The notes under the pieces are model-generated. The model was given only the letters and a program-made list of their open reading frames with translations. It was not told the origin of the DNA and did no database searches. Positions 1-11,953 of a stretch of DNA of 64,000 nucleotides are shown one piece after another; the stretch's first letter is position 1; each line of letters begins with the position of its first letter. Both the position numbers and the translations under genes were made by a program. The stretch is from Echinarachnius parma (lineage: Eukaryota > Echinodermata > Echinoidea > Clypeasteroida > Echinarachniidae): assembly GCA_037951105.1 (NCBI GenBank), contig JBAMJV010007701.1:1-64000 (forward strand), in the 5' to 3' direction.

Positions 1-203
1 CCCGGCCTTTTTAGGGTTTAATTGACCTTTACGGTAACGGACGTTTGTTAGTAAAGTATGTAAACTATTGCGCGATCGGTATCTAATCTAGATCATGATG
101 GCGCATCTTCAAATAAGAGATGTGTTCGAACGCTCTTGCTTTGTATTATACGTAATAACGGCATTGTTTATAAGTTTTGTATCAAGAGCCCTGAGTTTTC
201 AGT

Positions 204-290
204 AGGGGGGGGGGGGACATCTGGGGGGCACAGAATATTTGTGCGAGAGGGGGCACCCCCCCTCCCAGGCCGCCCCTAGCTACGCTCTGG
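204..290 (-). mobile_element. G-rich terminus of a hAT-like element
   Basis: Read on the minus strand, this stretch starts CAGAGCGTAGCTAGGGGC and runs into long G tracts, ending in a 13-base G run at 204-216. Ends of the form CAG(G)GGCGTAGC followed by poly-G are common in hAT-type non-autonomous elements of marine animals. Only one end is visible, so the boundaries and class are inferred. The opposite window edge (63936-64000) shows a similar terminus. Confidence 0.35.
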
Positions 291-311
291 TATAGATGTA
301 AAGAGTAACTA

Positions 312-667
312 TTAAATGTGATCCAAGTAAAGTGTCCTAACTCCACGAAACCTACTAGGAGGCTTCCTCGCAGTCTCTCTGCGACTGTTGAGCCCGAGCG
401 CGCGAAATTCTGTACCAGTCTGTATACCTGGGGTGCGGATATCGTCAAACCGGACGATTATTAATGCGACAAATCTACGGCAGGCCAGCAGTATACGGTG
501 ATAAATTATGAACTCAATATTCGTTTGTTTCCATAGGTAAACATGGTTTCGTTTTCTTTTAACTTTCACAAATCTTTCAATTGTATTTTACAATGATATT
601 GATATTGGGATTGAATGTCTCAAATGTCATTTTGTGCAATATCTGACACTTTACAGGATCACTTTAA
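312..667 (-). mobile_element. MITE family A, copy 1 (internally deleted)
   Basis: A short element bounded by inverted ends resembling TTAAAGTGATCCAGGTAAAG. The left end (312) has a few substitutions and the right end finishes ...GGATCACTTTAA. Its interior matches, in reverse orientation, the copies at 25536-26108 and 38375-44325, but it is about 215 bp shorter than the 25.5 kb copy, so it is an internal deletion derivative. TTAA at each edge suggests a TTAA target-site duplication (Kolobok- or piggyBac-like). No coding capacity. Confidence 0.75.
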
Positions 668-1818
668 GCTTGTATTCGAAAAATGTTCTGATTAGCAGTT
701 GTTACGCATTGCTGAATATATTTTTTGTTGAAAGATGCAAGGGCGAAACGTTTTTTTTGGGCAAAGTTATGACTGATGAATAATTTTTCCGAAATCAATG
801 GTGCCATACTTAAATATTGAACGATCGTGTCGATATGTGTTTTTGGTGTATTGATTTGGCCCACACAATCATCCAAGGTCATGAGGAGGGTGATGCAAGC
901 AGTTTGTTCTTACAATGTTACAACATAAAGAAGTCGCAAGTTTAAAAACAGGGGGGAGTCCCACCTAATACTTGGATCACTAAACCTCTCCCTAAAGAAT
1001 ATCCGTAGTCTATATCTTGATAGCGAAAAGGACGATTGGACTCACCAGATTTGCTCCTAATACTCCTCGCACCTGTGCTCAATTGTGTCCTCTAACTTGA
1101 GTACAACATCTTCATGTGTCCATCTGAGATTACATGCTTCCATTTGTTGTACAACATCTTCATGTGTCATCTGAAGATACATGCTTCCATTTGTTTCATT
1201 TCAAAGAAAAGTTGTCAGATCACTTGACCACTTCCACAAAGTCCAATCAAACTGTCAATGTCTGAAAATGTGTACAATACAAAATTGTGTACAACGTGTA
1301 CAATAAAACATGTTCAAATGGATGTACCCATTAAGTGTGGCACCATACATTTCACCGAATTATTCATTCGCTAAAACTTGTAAAAAGTGGGTTTCGCAAC
1401 GGTCATGTTCAACAACAAAGAACTCGGCAATGCCTGGCACTGCAGCTGCTTCAGAAAAGGTACCAAATCTAAGCTAAATAAGTACTCACTACATCTATAC
1501 CACATTTAAGATAGGAAATTAGATCATTTTGAAATCAATTACCTTTGAACTTCGATTACCTTTTTTGATACACTCTGTATTTATCCTTATTATTGTGATT
1601 ATTATAATAAACCATATCATATCTGCTTTGATGCATAAATGGTTGATGTCAAAATGTTAGTTTTGCTATAAAGACTTGTATATATATATCTTATATTATA
1701 TAAGTAAAGCATTTTGTTTGTATTACCAATTACAAGTACATGTACAAATCAGTTAATCTTTGGAATTAGTTTTAATCCGTTTCTTTTCTGTTTTGTGTTG
1801 TTCTTTCTTGGCTAACAG
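668..1818. other. AT-rich sequence without a recognisable gene
   Basis: No convincing exon, RNA gene or transposon end was found apart from the short direct duplication at 1101-1195. The last 60 bases form the pyrimidine-rich tract before the candidate exon at 1819. Confidence 0.5.
1101..1195. repeat. Two-copy direct repeat, ~48 bp unit
   Basis: The segment beginning GTACAACATCTTCATGTGTC at 1101 is repeated from 1149 with a few indels (both copies end near TACATGCTTCCATTTG). It is a local slippage-type duplication with no sign of function. Confidence 0.75.
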
Positions 1819-1900
1819 TCCTGCCATCTGTGGTAATTTCCTGGGTCTCTCTGATCGCCATGATTTTGTGGTGGAGATGTATCGTGTACACAAACTTACG
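1819..1900 (+). CDS. Candidate internal exon of an unrecognised gene
   Basis: An 82-nt segment with very good splice signals on both sides. A long T/C-rich tract ends in CTAACAG just before it, and it is followed directly by GTAAGT. In the open frame it encodes 27 residues (one leading base plus 27 codons), including LGLSDRHDFVVEMYRVHKLT, a mixed composition that looks like soluble protein rather than low complexity. The exon would start in phase 2 and end in phase 0. I recognise no family, and no partner exon was identified nearby, so the gene's extent is unknown. It is not part of any repeat copy visible in this window. A chance match of splice signals is the main alternative. Confidence 0.42.
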
Positions 1901-3313
1901 GTAAGTGAAACATTATGTTTTGACGAGCGTTTGACTTCTGATTATACGGGGATCCGAGGATGATATCGATATTGATTCCCCATCAGTTATGTCCGTTGTG
2001 AGCGTATAGACTGTCCGCCGGAAAGAGTGTCCGAGTTGCCATTCGGTATATGTACAGATACATTAGTTGGCATGCATTACGATACAGACATACGCATTAT
2101 CAATAGGCATGTTGTTTGCATGTGCACATGCACCAACACAACGTGGGTGATGGCATATCCTCTGTGTTGTGGGTCTGTGTGTGTTTGTGTGTATATAGGT
2201 GTGTGTGCACATGCATATTACAGGCCTTTATAAAGTGCGTATGTGTTTATCGTAATACATGACATCTAATGTATCTGTACATAAACCGAATGACAGCTCG
2301 GACAATCTATCTCTCGGACAGTCTGTACGCTCACACCGTATGTAAGACATATTATAAATATTCTTGCTCTCAGGCGAGAATATACATCGGTACATGGTCT
2401 GGTTTCACACAGATCCTAAGTCAAATTTAATACAAAGCCATTATGGAACACCATTAATTTCTTTGTCTGATTATTAAACTTGTTCTTTAAATAGGCCTAC
2501 AATTTTGATACAAATCATTTACATTTTATTTTATGAAAGAGACTTTAATGTATTCATGAATAAGTTTGTTGAATATTTCATATATTCGCAGTTTGGGCTC
2601 TTGACTTTGTTGAATTCCAAAGCTACAAATGAAGGTCCATCATTTTTAAGTCGAAGTTAGTGTTAAGTTTGGCTTGTGACTGTTTGAAACAACCCCAAGG
2701 AGGATAACGATATTCCGCAATGTAAAGGGATAGTTGAGTTTTCGTTTAGAGGGCGCTTCAATACATAATTAATGTGTTAGGTAATGACAAACTAAGTGTT
2801 GTATTTTGAAGAAGACATTTTTGGTAAGATACAAGATACTTTATTTCAGTTCAGTTCATTTCAGTTCAGTTTATTGCCTCATGCATTTCCCTGGTATTTG
2901 TTCTACCGGTACGCAAAATATCCAGTAAAAATATTAAGTGGAAAGATGAACATTAAGCAGAGTTTTGAAGCATGTTTTTCGCGGTTTTGAAAAGTTTGCT
3001 TTCCAAAATTATTTGCCACTAAAAGTGATCGATATTAAGCTCCCTTTGTGCTAAGTTGCAAATCTCGGTAGCTGTCAAGAGCGGCCCCGGCCGGCGCACA
3101 TAGAGATTTTTTAATTCCTATTGACTGCGCCACCGCTTGCACGGAGATTAGTAAATTAAAAGGCCTCCTTTGTATGGTGGCCCTAATCCCCTTGAGCAAG
3201 CCGCGCGTGCCGCCAAGCCCACAAACTACAGGGGACATGATAGGGGATGATTATGCAATGATTTCGGCTTACAATTTAGTGTCGGAAACTGTCTTTTTGT
3301 GATAGTATGTTTT
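1901..3313. other. Intergenic or intronic sequence with short repeats
   Basis: Contains a GT-rich run (about 2165-2210), a solo MITE end (2722-2815), a short TTTCAGTTCAG-type microsatellite (about 2843-2871) and a GC-richer patch at 3040-3240 that I could not match to any RNA gene. Nothing else is supported. Confidence 0.5.
2722..2815 (+). repeat. Solo terminus of MITE family G
   Basis: Starts TAAAGGGATAGTTGAGTTTT and continues GAGGGCGCTTCAATACATAA, closely matching the GCGCC-bearing end of family G (7130-7693 and 51698-52231). No partner end is found nearby, so it is a fragment or a deleted copy. Confidence 0.5.
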
Positions 3314-3440
3314 GTGCGTGCGTGTGTGTGTGTGTTTACTTGCTTTATTGTGTTATGTATAATAATGTTTATGTCCATGGTGCGTGTCATTTTGCTGTGA
3401 GTGGGTGTATATGTGTGTGTGTGTGTGTGTGTGTTTGTTT
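3314..3440. repeat. GT microsatellites
   Basis: Two interrupted GT runs (about 3317-3337 and 3411-3436). The tracts create spurious histidine/threonine or cysteine/valine reading frames on both strands. Confidence 0.9.
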
Positions 3441-3540
3441 TTATTACATAACGTATGGAGGCATTGATTGCTTGAGATTGCCAAAGTCTGTCCATGATAA
3501 TACGGCCCATATCCAATTAACGGTCATATCCAATTAACTG

Positions 3541-3582
3541 CATGCCCCCCCCCTCCCAAAACTCCCCCCCCCCCCCCCCCTG
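3541..3582. repeat. Poly-C tract
   Basis: Nearly pure C runs broken by TCCCAAAACT. Likely slippage-prone and poorly sequenced; lengths may be unreliable. Confidence 0.9.
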
Positions 3583-4599
3583 CCAACCTCATAAACTTAT
3601 ACATGTATGGAAAATTAGTTAAAACTTTTTTATGTATGTATGAAGGGTACTGAATGAAACAAATGCTGGGTTTTTACAAATCTGACTTTTCTAAGTACCT
3701 CTACAGCCTCAAACAAAAATGGTGTATTTACGCAAAAGTGAACAGTAACTGCAGATCTGCTACAAAACGCAATTTAGAGAAACCGCCACCCATGATTATT
3801 TTTGATCGCCAAATATTTGAGGCTGTTATGGGGTATGGTCAAAAATTACTTTTAACTGATCTCAAAACCACTCGAAAGCAATTAAAAAAAGTTACATTGG
3901 CAAGGTCAGGACATTATTTATTTCATGAACTCACCTCCACATAGTAGCGTTACATTGTGGGTTTTTTGGCTATTATTTCCTTTCTTTCTGAAGAAAAGTT
4001 GATATCATTTTAAAGGACTATCATATACCTATTTCCTAAGTGGATATATAACTATTTGAAGGTTGGAACCAGAGGGGGGCGCAAAAAGCGGAGCCCCTGT
4101 ACAAAGTCTATGGAGAAATGCGATTTTTTTCTTTTTTTTTCTTTCTAAAACGTTGATAACTTTGTCAAAACTTGATGTATAGCTACAATGTTGGTACCAA
4201 ATGAAAGCTTTAACATTGAATTGTATTGTAATTGATTGAACAGTGTTTTTGCCACTTTCAATTTTAACAAAATCAACACAAACACATACAGTTGGGGCTT
4301 GCTTGTACAAACTCTATATGGGGACACAATCTTGACGGATGCGTTTTGTGAACTCTTGGTAAAAACGTTAAAATCTTCAAAAGACGAGATGTATAAATAA
4401 TATAAATTCGGTATCAAATTAAAGCTTACTTATCAAACTGTATCATGTCCTAACACATTTAGGCTTAATTTTAGATTACACTCTTATAAATTGACACTTA
4501 CGTAGAGAAAATGATGGATTATTTTTTATATATTTTTTTTTAAATATTGTTATGAATGAAAATACCTCCCACACAATAATCATAAACCCCATATTGCTG
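3583..4599. other. AT-rich sequence, nothing identified
   Basis: Short open frames occur but show no protein-like composition, splice context or repeat ends that I can support. Confidence 0.5.
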
Positions 4600-5022
4600 T
4601 AAAGGTCTAAGTGTGCTCTGCATGAAAACATTATCATTGTTAGTAAATATATTACTCATTGCGGATATAGTATCGAAAATAATATCGCTAGTGATATTCG
4701 TTTCTCTCGCAATGTATAGTCAACAAGGAATCTAAAAGATCACGACGTTTCGTGTGCTGCTGCAACACTTTGTCAAGTGATATAATGTAATGTAAGCAAT
4801 CGTGTTTTATACTCCTCGGTCGGCTCCAAACGCACTATCTCGCATGAGCGAGTACGTTCCTAATTGGTCAATAACGGGTAATGTCTATTGGCCGGTGCAC
4901 ACGGGTGCTGAACCAATCAACGGGACTATATCACTAGCGATATTATTTTCGATATTATCATTGTTGTCTAGAGCTACCTCAGAAAAAGTTATCATGGACA
5001 ATATTGACCTCTACAATTTTTA
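4600..5022. mobile_element. Hairpin MITE with a 26 bp perfect inner inverted repeat
   Basis: The segment 4672-4697 (ATCGAAAATAATATCGCTAG...) recurs as its exact reverse complement at 4928-4953. Around it are weaker inverted ends, TGTAAAGGTC near 4600 and GACCTCTACA near 5012. The arrangement is that of a non-autonomous TIR element of about 420 bp. No second copy is seen in the window, so the exact ends are uncertain. Confidence 0.5.
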
Positions 5023-6188
5023 ACAAAATGAGGGTTAATATAAAAATAAAAAAATTAGTCTATAATTATATTTCAAGTGCTTTTCAAGATTCCTATATTG
5101 AAATTTCCTGTCAAAAAATGTATATTTTTGATACGTAACATTGTCCTGCAGAAGCCCAAAACGGCATGTAACGCAAAAGGAGTCAACCTCACGACGCATG
5201 ACCAGTACATTTTTAGGTTTTTTTTTTTATAATAAAGTTGTACACCATAAGCAGGACTTCATAGGTCATTATAATGAAACTGCTCACAAATTGTTGCACA
5301 AACACACACACAATTATTATGCTCTAGTCCAGTGGTATGATTATGTTTATGGCAATACAAGTAGCAGCCCATTTCATTTCCAGCACCCTCAGCTCATTGA
5401 AAGACGTCTGGCAGCTGATCCCCAATCCTCTAAATCGGCATCCACTCCTAACACGCAGCTACGAAATTGTTCAGACGTATCATGTAGCGATTAGGTTATG
5501 ATCAACAGGCTTTACACCATTGGGGCCTATTCAGACCTTCCAGAGCCTACATATTTGGCTCGATTATCCGAGCAAACTGCCAACCGCATCATCGCTTAGA
5601 TTATTTGCTACCTCAAACTTTAGAAGAAAATCACTTAGTATATAACGTCAAGCAATTTCATCTACACCTTAAGTTTTTTAATGTTGCCTGAATAACATGA
5701 CTGGAATCTGAAAAAGTATGGAATAAAATCAGCCAGGACTACTGTGACCATCCAGTCTATATTGAAGGAGTTTATACAAATCTTTGGCGGTTTACACAAA
5801 ATCTCTGACAACAAATGTCCATTTGACGAAGCTGGACAGAAACGGAACCTCCAGTAATGCCCTTATTGGTAAACCAATCACCTCTATATATGAGAACCCT
5901 GCAACAATCCAGGCTTCTGGCTACTGCCTAGTCTGCCTTAAATTGGTTCACTGGCATTCTGCCTTTCGGCAGAATACTACTGTCCATAATATGAACACTA
6001 AGCTAAGGTCAAGCAAAAACCGTGTGATGCACGCCAATTCGCCATGGATACGTTAAACTCCTCACTAAACACTTTTTTTTTTGTTGAGGTTGGTAAGGCA
6101 TAGACAAACAAACATCTATCTCAATATGGTTGGCAGGGTTATTTCTGGTCTTTTTTCGATAACTATGAAAACAATAAAGTCCATCGCA
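5023..6188. other. No supported gene; possibly very decayed coding relic
   Basis: The stretch 5390-6055 has somewhat higher GC and short protein-like frames on the plus strand with many breaks. A decayed retroelement integrase tail is possible but too weak to call. The rest shows nothing identifiable. Confidence 0.35.
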
Positions 6189-6537
6189 TTAAAGGGATCT
6201 AGTAACTTTGTTGACATGTGCAAAAAGTGATGAATGGTTGATGCTATGTATATTGTTGTTATCTAATATGTCCACATGGTATTGTGTGAACATTTCAAGT
6301 TAAATGGACGTTGCATTGCCGAGTAATGAGCAAAATGTAAAGTGATATTCACTAACTCACTGCACTCACTTTGTACACGGTTTCAAAACTCCAACGGATA
6401 TTTTATTATCTGAGCACTTCAATCGTAGATATCTTTGTAACGATGTCCCATGATTGTATTGTTAATACAAGTACAACAAGGTATGAGGGAACCAAATTTG
6501 ATTTTGAGGATTTGGACAATGTTACTAAGTCCCTTAA
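6189..6537 (+). mobile_element. MITE family E, copy 1
   Basis: Begins TTAAAGGGATCTAGTAACTT and ends ACAATGTTACTAAGTCCCTTAA, which is its imperfect reverse complement. The copy at 55782-56167 is the same family in the same orientation, with matching interior throughout. TTAA lies at both edges. Non-coding, about 350 bp. Confidence 0.85.
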
Positions 6538-6794
6538 CATGAAGAATCCAAATCGTTTATAGTTTTGAGAGAGAAAAAAAATCCCCGCAGAAAAATGACA
6601 ACATTTAAGCTTATACAGAAGTATGCAACGGCTGCTAGGGGAAATTTATGTTGCTAGGAAACGCTACTTGATTGATAATTACTTCAACTGACGGCGAGGC
6701 ACCATTTTGCCTTTCCATTTACAGTTGATTTCATCACAGGAAAACCCATATGTATGTATAATGATTGCATAATTTTAAAATAAGTCATATATGC

Positions 6795-6993
6795 AATAGA
6801 CCGCTTCTGTAATGTATGCAAATAATATGCGTATGACATAAGACTCTCCGTTGGCAAGCTTAACAATAGCAACTAGGTTCGGCAAGCTAAGTTTGCCGGA
6901 GCTTGCCGGACATAGTTACTATTGTTAAGCTTGCCAACGGGGAGTCTGACGTCATACGCATAATATTTGCATACATTACAGAAGCGGTCTATT
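6795..6993. mobile_element. Hairpin MITE family F, full copy
   Basis: An almost complete palindrome. AATAGACCGCTTCTGTAATG at 6795 mirrors the right end at 6993, and the arms continue inward through TGCAAATAATATGCGTATGAC and GTTGGCAAGCTTAACAATAG to a short GC-rich loop. Truncated copies with the same arms sit at 12181-12361 and 13606-13786. Non-coding; as RNA it could fold into a long hairpin. Confidence 0.85.
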
Positions 6994-7129
6994 CCAGTTG
7001 TATTTCTTGTAAAAAGGGGGCGTGGTCTACTTAGCCCTGGTTTGCATTGTGATTCTTCAAGCAGCGGCAATTTGAATGGTCTTTTCATAAACTACAGACA
7101 ATTCCTTTTCAAATGAGGTATTTATTGCT

Positions 7130-7693
7130 TTAAAGGGATAGTTGAGTTCTGGTAAGGAGAGTACAGTTTTAGTGAAACTGAATTTTAGTAACCAAAACCT
7201 GCATCATTACATTACAAACTAATAGTTATAACTAGAAAGGAACACAAAATTACAAATGACGTAGTAAAGATCATGTTTATCATTCAAAAAGAGCCGTTAA
7301 AACGTAAGAGGGCGCTCTCTAAACACTCATCGGTTTCAACCATTTTGAATAAAATATTGTGCATGTGATGCTTTGTTGAAATAGTGATTAGAAAGAGAAA
7401 TAACCAACAACTATTTAAATACCTATTTTGTAATTTTTTGAAAAGAGGAAGCATTTTTTTGAATTTTTAACGGCTGGTTCAAAATTCTCTAATAAACCCG
7501 GGGCCCCGGGTTTATTACAAATTGTTATATTTATGGATATTTCAGCCGTTTCTGAACCGATTTTGATCAAACAAAGATGATTTTATTGTTAAAATATTAT
7601 GCTCTTTCAAATTTTACACTCAGTTTTTCATTACCTCACAAACCAATTAAGTAGTCTAGCGCCCTCTCTACCAAAACTCAACTTTCCCTTTAA
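7130..7693 (-). mobile_element. MITE family G, copy 1
   Basis: Ends TTAAAGGGATAGTTGAGTTC and ...CAAAACTCAACTTTCCCTTTAA are inverted repeats flanked by (or including) TTAA. The interior matches 51698-52231 in opposite orientation. At 7491-7516 lies a perfect 26 bp palindrome centred on CCCGGGGCCCCGGG, preserved in both copies. No open frame. The second copy's empty site (see 51698) shows TTAA as the target, supporting a Kolobok- or piggyBac-type element. Confidence 0.9.
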
Positions 7694-8484
7694 TCCAGCC
7701 GGGTGCATTAAAATCGAAAATGTTGACTTTCGCAGCTTACTTTTTGAGCATTTGCGGCATTTTTGCAGCATTCATATCAGACTAGTTGCCACTGCAACGG
7801 TTTATCAATTTAGCCTTATATAGTGTTTATGGATCTCTATACCTTATGCCTTCCGAGAGAATCACATTTAGCCATATACACCGCAGGAGTAAGGAGTAAT
7901 GTGAGTTTGCATGAATTACATACAAAAAGTTAGTATTATGTCCTCTAATGACATGAGAAAACAAGTAACGTTTGCAACATTTTAGAAGCTGATAGCTGGT
8001 ATCACATTCTTTATTTCCTGAAACAAATAAAAACATATGATAAATAGATTTTGAGAAATTTTTGCTTTTTGTCAACCTGTCGTTCTACAATGGAACACAC
8101 TGTTTATGCATGATGCATTTTACCATGTTTCACGTAGGCGGCATTTTCATGGTAACGTGCAACTTTCTCTAAACTTCCAGTTTGAGATAGCTGAGATTTG
8201 TACCTTCAAAATGATACCAACAATTATTGGCCACCAGAGGGGTGCAACCAACTCCACAGTCTCCATTTTTAAACGACTTTTCAGATGTTGGCTCATGTAC
8301 TACATATTTTTCTGATGACGTTTGCGCCGTACTATGTGCCGTGCGCTAAGACCCCTTTTGTCGCGTTGAGGCCAAAATAGATTAAAGAACTTGGCCCTGT
8401 AACATAAAATTCATGATTAATCGTATGTAGAATTAATTTGTCGTACTAATTAAGTACTTAAATAAGTAGTTAACAATTATTTAA
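7694..8484. other. No gene; one dispersed-repeat fragment
   Basis: The part at about 7893-8015 (AGTAATGTGAGTTTGCATGA) resembles 27405-27560, so it belongs to a dispersed repeat. Nothing else identifiable. Confidence 0.5.
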
Positions 8485-8797
8485 TAATGAGGCATACCCC
8501 CCCCCCCCAAAAAAAAAAAAAACAACAACAACAACAGCAAAAAAGGAGTATTTGTATGAGCGCCGCTCATTTGAATCTCACTTTCAGCAAAACCAAAAAT
8601 GAAACGCTATTATATCTCGTTTTTAAGTTGGCTAAGACACAACTCCCCTCTTTTGACCACCATGTTGAAGTTGTGTGAGGCTCACCTCCGCTATTTAGTC
8701 CCCTGTTTTAAAGTTGGCTAAAGTACATCCCCGCCAAAATAAGAAAACAAAACCCGAATACCAACCGCCCCCACCACCCCCCCCCCCCCCCCCCCGC

Positions 8798-8834
<37 letters not shown>

Positions 8835-8840
8835 CACCGG
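8485..8840. repeat. Poly-C/poly-A and CA low-complexity tracts
   Basis: C10 followed by A and CAA runs at about 8497-8545, then a C-rich tract (8767-8795) followed by CA repeats (8797-8835). Unique AT-rich sequence separates them. Confidence 0.85.
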
Positions 8841-9619
8841 GATGCCTCCCCCTCCTCATTCAAGATGTCTCGCTTCAATGCCCCGTTTTACTTGAATTGA
8901 AGTTCATTATGTCCATAATCATTACATATAAAATTGTTTCCACTGGTTACATTTTACAATGTGTTGATATATCAAAATACAAATAAATCACATTCATAAA
9001 CAATATTATTGGACATCCATATCATTTCAATATAGTGTACATTAAATCAAACTAATGTACCATTTAACAGTTACATATTTTGTATAATTATTTTCATATA
9101 TATATAAACAAAGATCAATTTATTCATGTGCTCTCTTTTAAACAATATAATAACGTCATATCCCCTCGTTAATTGCATTCAAAATAGTTTCACTATAGAG
9201 TATTCAACAACATTAACATATTACGTATCATCATTTTCTATTTACCAACTAGACAGGTTTTATTATTAAGAGTCAAACTTTAACATTAGATCATTATATA
9301 TTAATTCTCAATATTTCAAACAAATATTTAATTACCAATAAATAATTACAAAACAAATCCTATCGTTGAATTCGCCAGCTTTATCCAATCAACAAAGTCG
9401 TGCATAAATACTTAATAATATTAATAACTATCAATACAAAATAATATAAAACAAGTCCTTATATTCATCATGTATTCAATTTAAATAATATCGTACAGTA
9501 TGTATATTGCATCAAGTGCGGGAACAAAAACAAAAACAACAACTTATATCCGCGAGTTCTACAAATTCTGAGAAATTAAAGACCAATGCTTAAAAAATGG
9601 AACACCCCAGTGTCTCGCA
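8841..9619. other. Very AT-rich sequence, nothing identified
   Basis: No open frames of note, no inverted ends and no splice-flanked segments. Possibly the 3' untranslated tail of the LINE that ends at about 9620 on the minus strand, but this cannot be shown here. Confidence 0.4.
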
Positions 9620-10520
9620 AAAGATGTTTACCTTCGAACTCTACCATTTTAAGTGTGTGTAGAATCGATAACGAATGAGTTTCTGAATCTTTGCCTGTTT
9701 GTTCGAGGTGCGCGGAGCCTGAATCCAGATCGATTGAATGTGTATTCTTCTCTCAATGTGTGGAACGGGTCTGTCAAGATTTGTTTGACTTTTGCAAGAA
9801 CCCTTTCTTCGTACAGTGATTGTATTTATGGCAATTGTCTACCCACGATGCGCTGTGACAGATTTCTAATGCATTCAAGTGTGTTTTCATTTCGTTGCGC
9901 TACATTACCAACATAGCAAATCAAATTGAAAGTAATGATACTTTGAATCAATGCCTCATATGACAATTCCCAAATTGTATTGTAAACATGTAATTTTCTT
10001 AATTGACGTTGAAAAGACAAGCGTTGGTTGCCTTTTTTTGTATAGCCTTTGTACATTGTCTGACCAATAAAGTGAGCTTGTGACCACTGTCCCCAAATAC
10101 TTATACTCATTGACCTGTTCTACACTTACCTCAAGTATCACTACTTGATCATGGTTAACACTATTTCTACGAAAATCGAACACAATTTCCTTTGTTTTTG
10201 ATACATTCAATTTCAAATGGTGTGCAACGCACCATACAACAAACCTTTCTGTGAACATCGTAAAGCTTGCTACATTATCATCTGTCATGAGACCAATAAC
10301 GACAGTGTCGCCTGCGTATTTAATTAGTTTGCATTCTTCATTTCCTTGAATCCCTTCACTTGTATAAATGGAAAAGGGAACGGGGATAGAACACATAATT
10401 GCGAAGTGCCTGTACTAATGGTTTTGACTGTGGATTGAAAGCTACTCATTCGAACAAACTGTATTCCAACAACAAGTTGTGAGCAAATTGTAAAATCTGG
10501 GGGTGGCAACGCATAGACAA
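9620..10520 (-). pseudogene. LINE reverse transcriptase, C-terminal fragment (dead)
   Basis: Minus-strand frames join into the second half of a non-LTR reverse transcriptase. In order they show TGTSQLCVLSPF (palm motif B region), a motif C reading KYAGDTVVIGL, then LKLNVSKTKEIVFDFRR, a YKYLGTVV thumb motif and a C-terminal tail ending in RIVGRQLP. Motif C in active enzymes reads YADD; here the first aspartate is replaced by glycine. At least two frameshifts (around 10350 and 10040) separate the pieces. The product would have primed reverse transcription of LINE RNA at a target nick. The style resembles CR1/L2/Rex-group elements; the exact clade is not determined. No endonuclease part is present, as expected of a 5'-truncated copy. 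Confidence 0.8.
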
Positions 10521-10641
10521 GAGTTTATTCGTTAGTAAGTCTGGCACTTATCAACATAATTTTCTGTTTAATATTTTGTACATAACTGCCTTGGGCCAGG
10601 CGCAAGTTTGTATTCCTAAAATTGAACGCAAAAGTGCGCAT

Positions 10642-11115
10642 TTAAGGTCGCACGGACCTAATTCAGCCGCCTCTTCTTTTTTGCAAAGTGGCGGAGGAAA
10701 GATGACATAATTTTCGTTTTGAAAACAAATCATAAACAATACTTTTGTTCTTATAATCTGTAGTTTTATGCTGAATTTGGCATAAAGGTAATGTCAACTT
10801 CCGTAATAAGCCCAAAGTCTGGACAAGTCGGGTTAATAATAACCTGTTTTGATTTATTAACTGCAGAGCATGCATATCTGCACTCCTTTAAACAAGGCAA
10901 TTGAAAAATATATATCCTTTGTCCAAGGCTCATTTTGTTAATGTAATGCTGCATCATTTTTTTCTTTTTTTCTGTTGATCATCTACCATGATATACAAAA
11001 TAATATCAAAAACCTAGAAAACTTCATGCGATCGTTTTAATTTTATGTTAGATTGAAATCATGGATTTGAGTGTGTTAGTCTATGGCGATAATATTTACT
11101 ACCGTGCGACCTTAA
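10642..11115. mobile_element. TTAA-flanked element with GGTCGCACGG ends
   Basis: TTAAGGTCGCACGG at 10642 is mirrored by CCGTGCGACCTTAA ending at 11115, a perfect 14-base inverted repeat including the putative TTAA duplication. The 474 bp interior is AT-rich and non-coding. It is consistent with a TTAA-targeting non-autonomous element. Confidence 0.6.
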
Positions 11116-11140
11116 CACGACATGCAAGAAGCTAGCAGCA

Positions 11141-11700
11141 TTAAAGGGGTATTCCGGGCCTGATAAAACCATTCGTTATTCGAATAAGCAGAATAAGAGG
11201 CATAATTGGTGAAAATTTGATCAAAATCAGACAAGAAACACGACTATTTGAACATCATGTAGTAATGAGCGATCGTTTCAAAATTGCCGCCATATGCCAC
11301 ATCATTGACGAGCAACTTGCCATGGCTTTAGTACATGAAAATACACTTATTTCTCATTTTCGTTGCTAAAAATTAATTTGTCTCTGCTTGTTTTCACGAA
11401 TTCATAGAAGAATATCGATGGGCCAACCTCTTTGGAATTTGTAAGCTCATAAATTTGCTTTGTTATTAAGAAAATTTAAATTTTGTAAGATGTCCATGTA
11501 GAAGTCAAAATGGCTGCAGCTCGCAAGTGACGTCACGATCGATAGCAATTGCGAACGATACTAAAAATCGGAGCAAAGTTCATCACGTCATAACTTTTTT
11601 ATTGATCTACCGTTTTGGCTCAGATTTTCGATCATGATTCTTCATATTCACTTCATTTTTATAGCAAACATCACATTTCTGGGGTGGAATTCCCCTTTAA
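11141..11700. mobile_element. MITE family I with TTAAAGGGG ends
   Basis: TTAAAGGGGTATTCCGGGCC on the left mirrors ...GGTGGAATTCCCCTTTAA on the right, 560 bp in all. The interior has no coding signal. No second copy lies in the window. The ends are the same TTAAAGGG type shared by several otherwise unrelated families here. Confidence 0.75.
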
Positions 11701-11953
11701 GTGTGGTTGAAGTTAGCACTCGTGTGTTGGTCGTTGCCAATATGCAAAGGAAATAGACTACAATTACCGTAGTGCGTGTAATATATACGTAATCCAAGCT
11801 GTCTGCAAATTGGCAAGATAAGCAAAAATAAACAAAAGCCCGATTTATACAGTCCCGGATACAGTCTACCTTACTGGATCGTAACAAAAAAGATATTAGG
11901 GAGTTTTCGCTAATGTGGACGAGAACGAGTTTCCCGTCCTAGAACGACCGTTT

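Noticed and set aside
3040-3240. GC-rich patch considered as an RNA gene
   Set aside because: No match to 5S, tRNA A/B boxes or snRNA motifs that I can recognise, and no clear fold.
5390-6055. Possible integrase tail of an LTR retroelement
   Set aside because: Weak resemblance only, spread over broken frames, without catalytic residues or LTRs in view.
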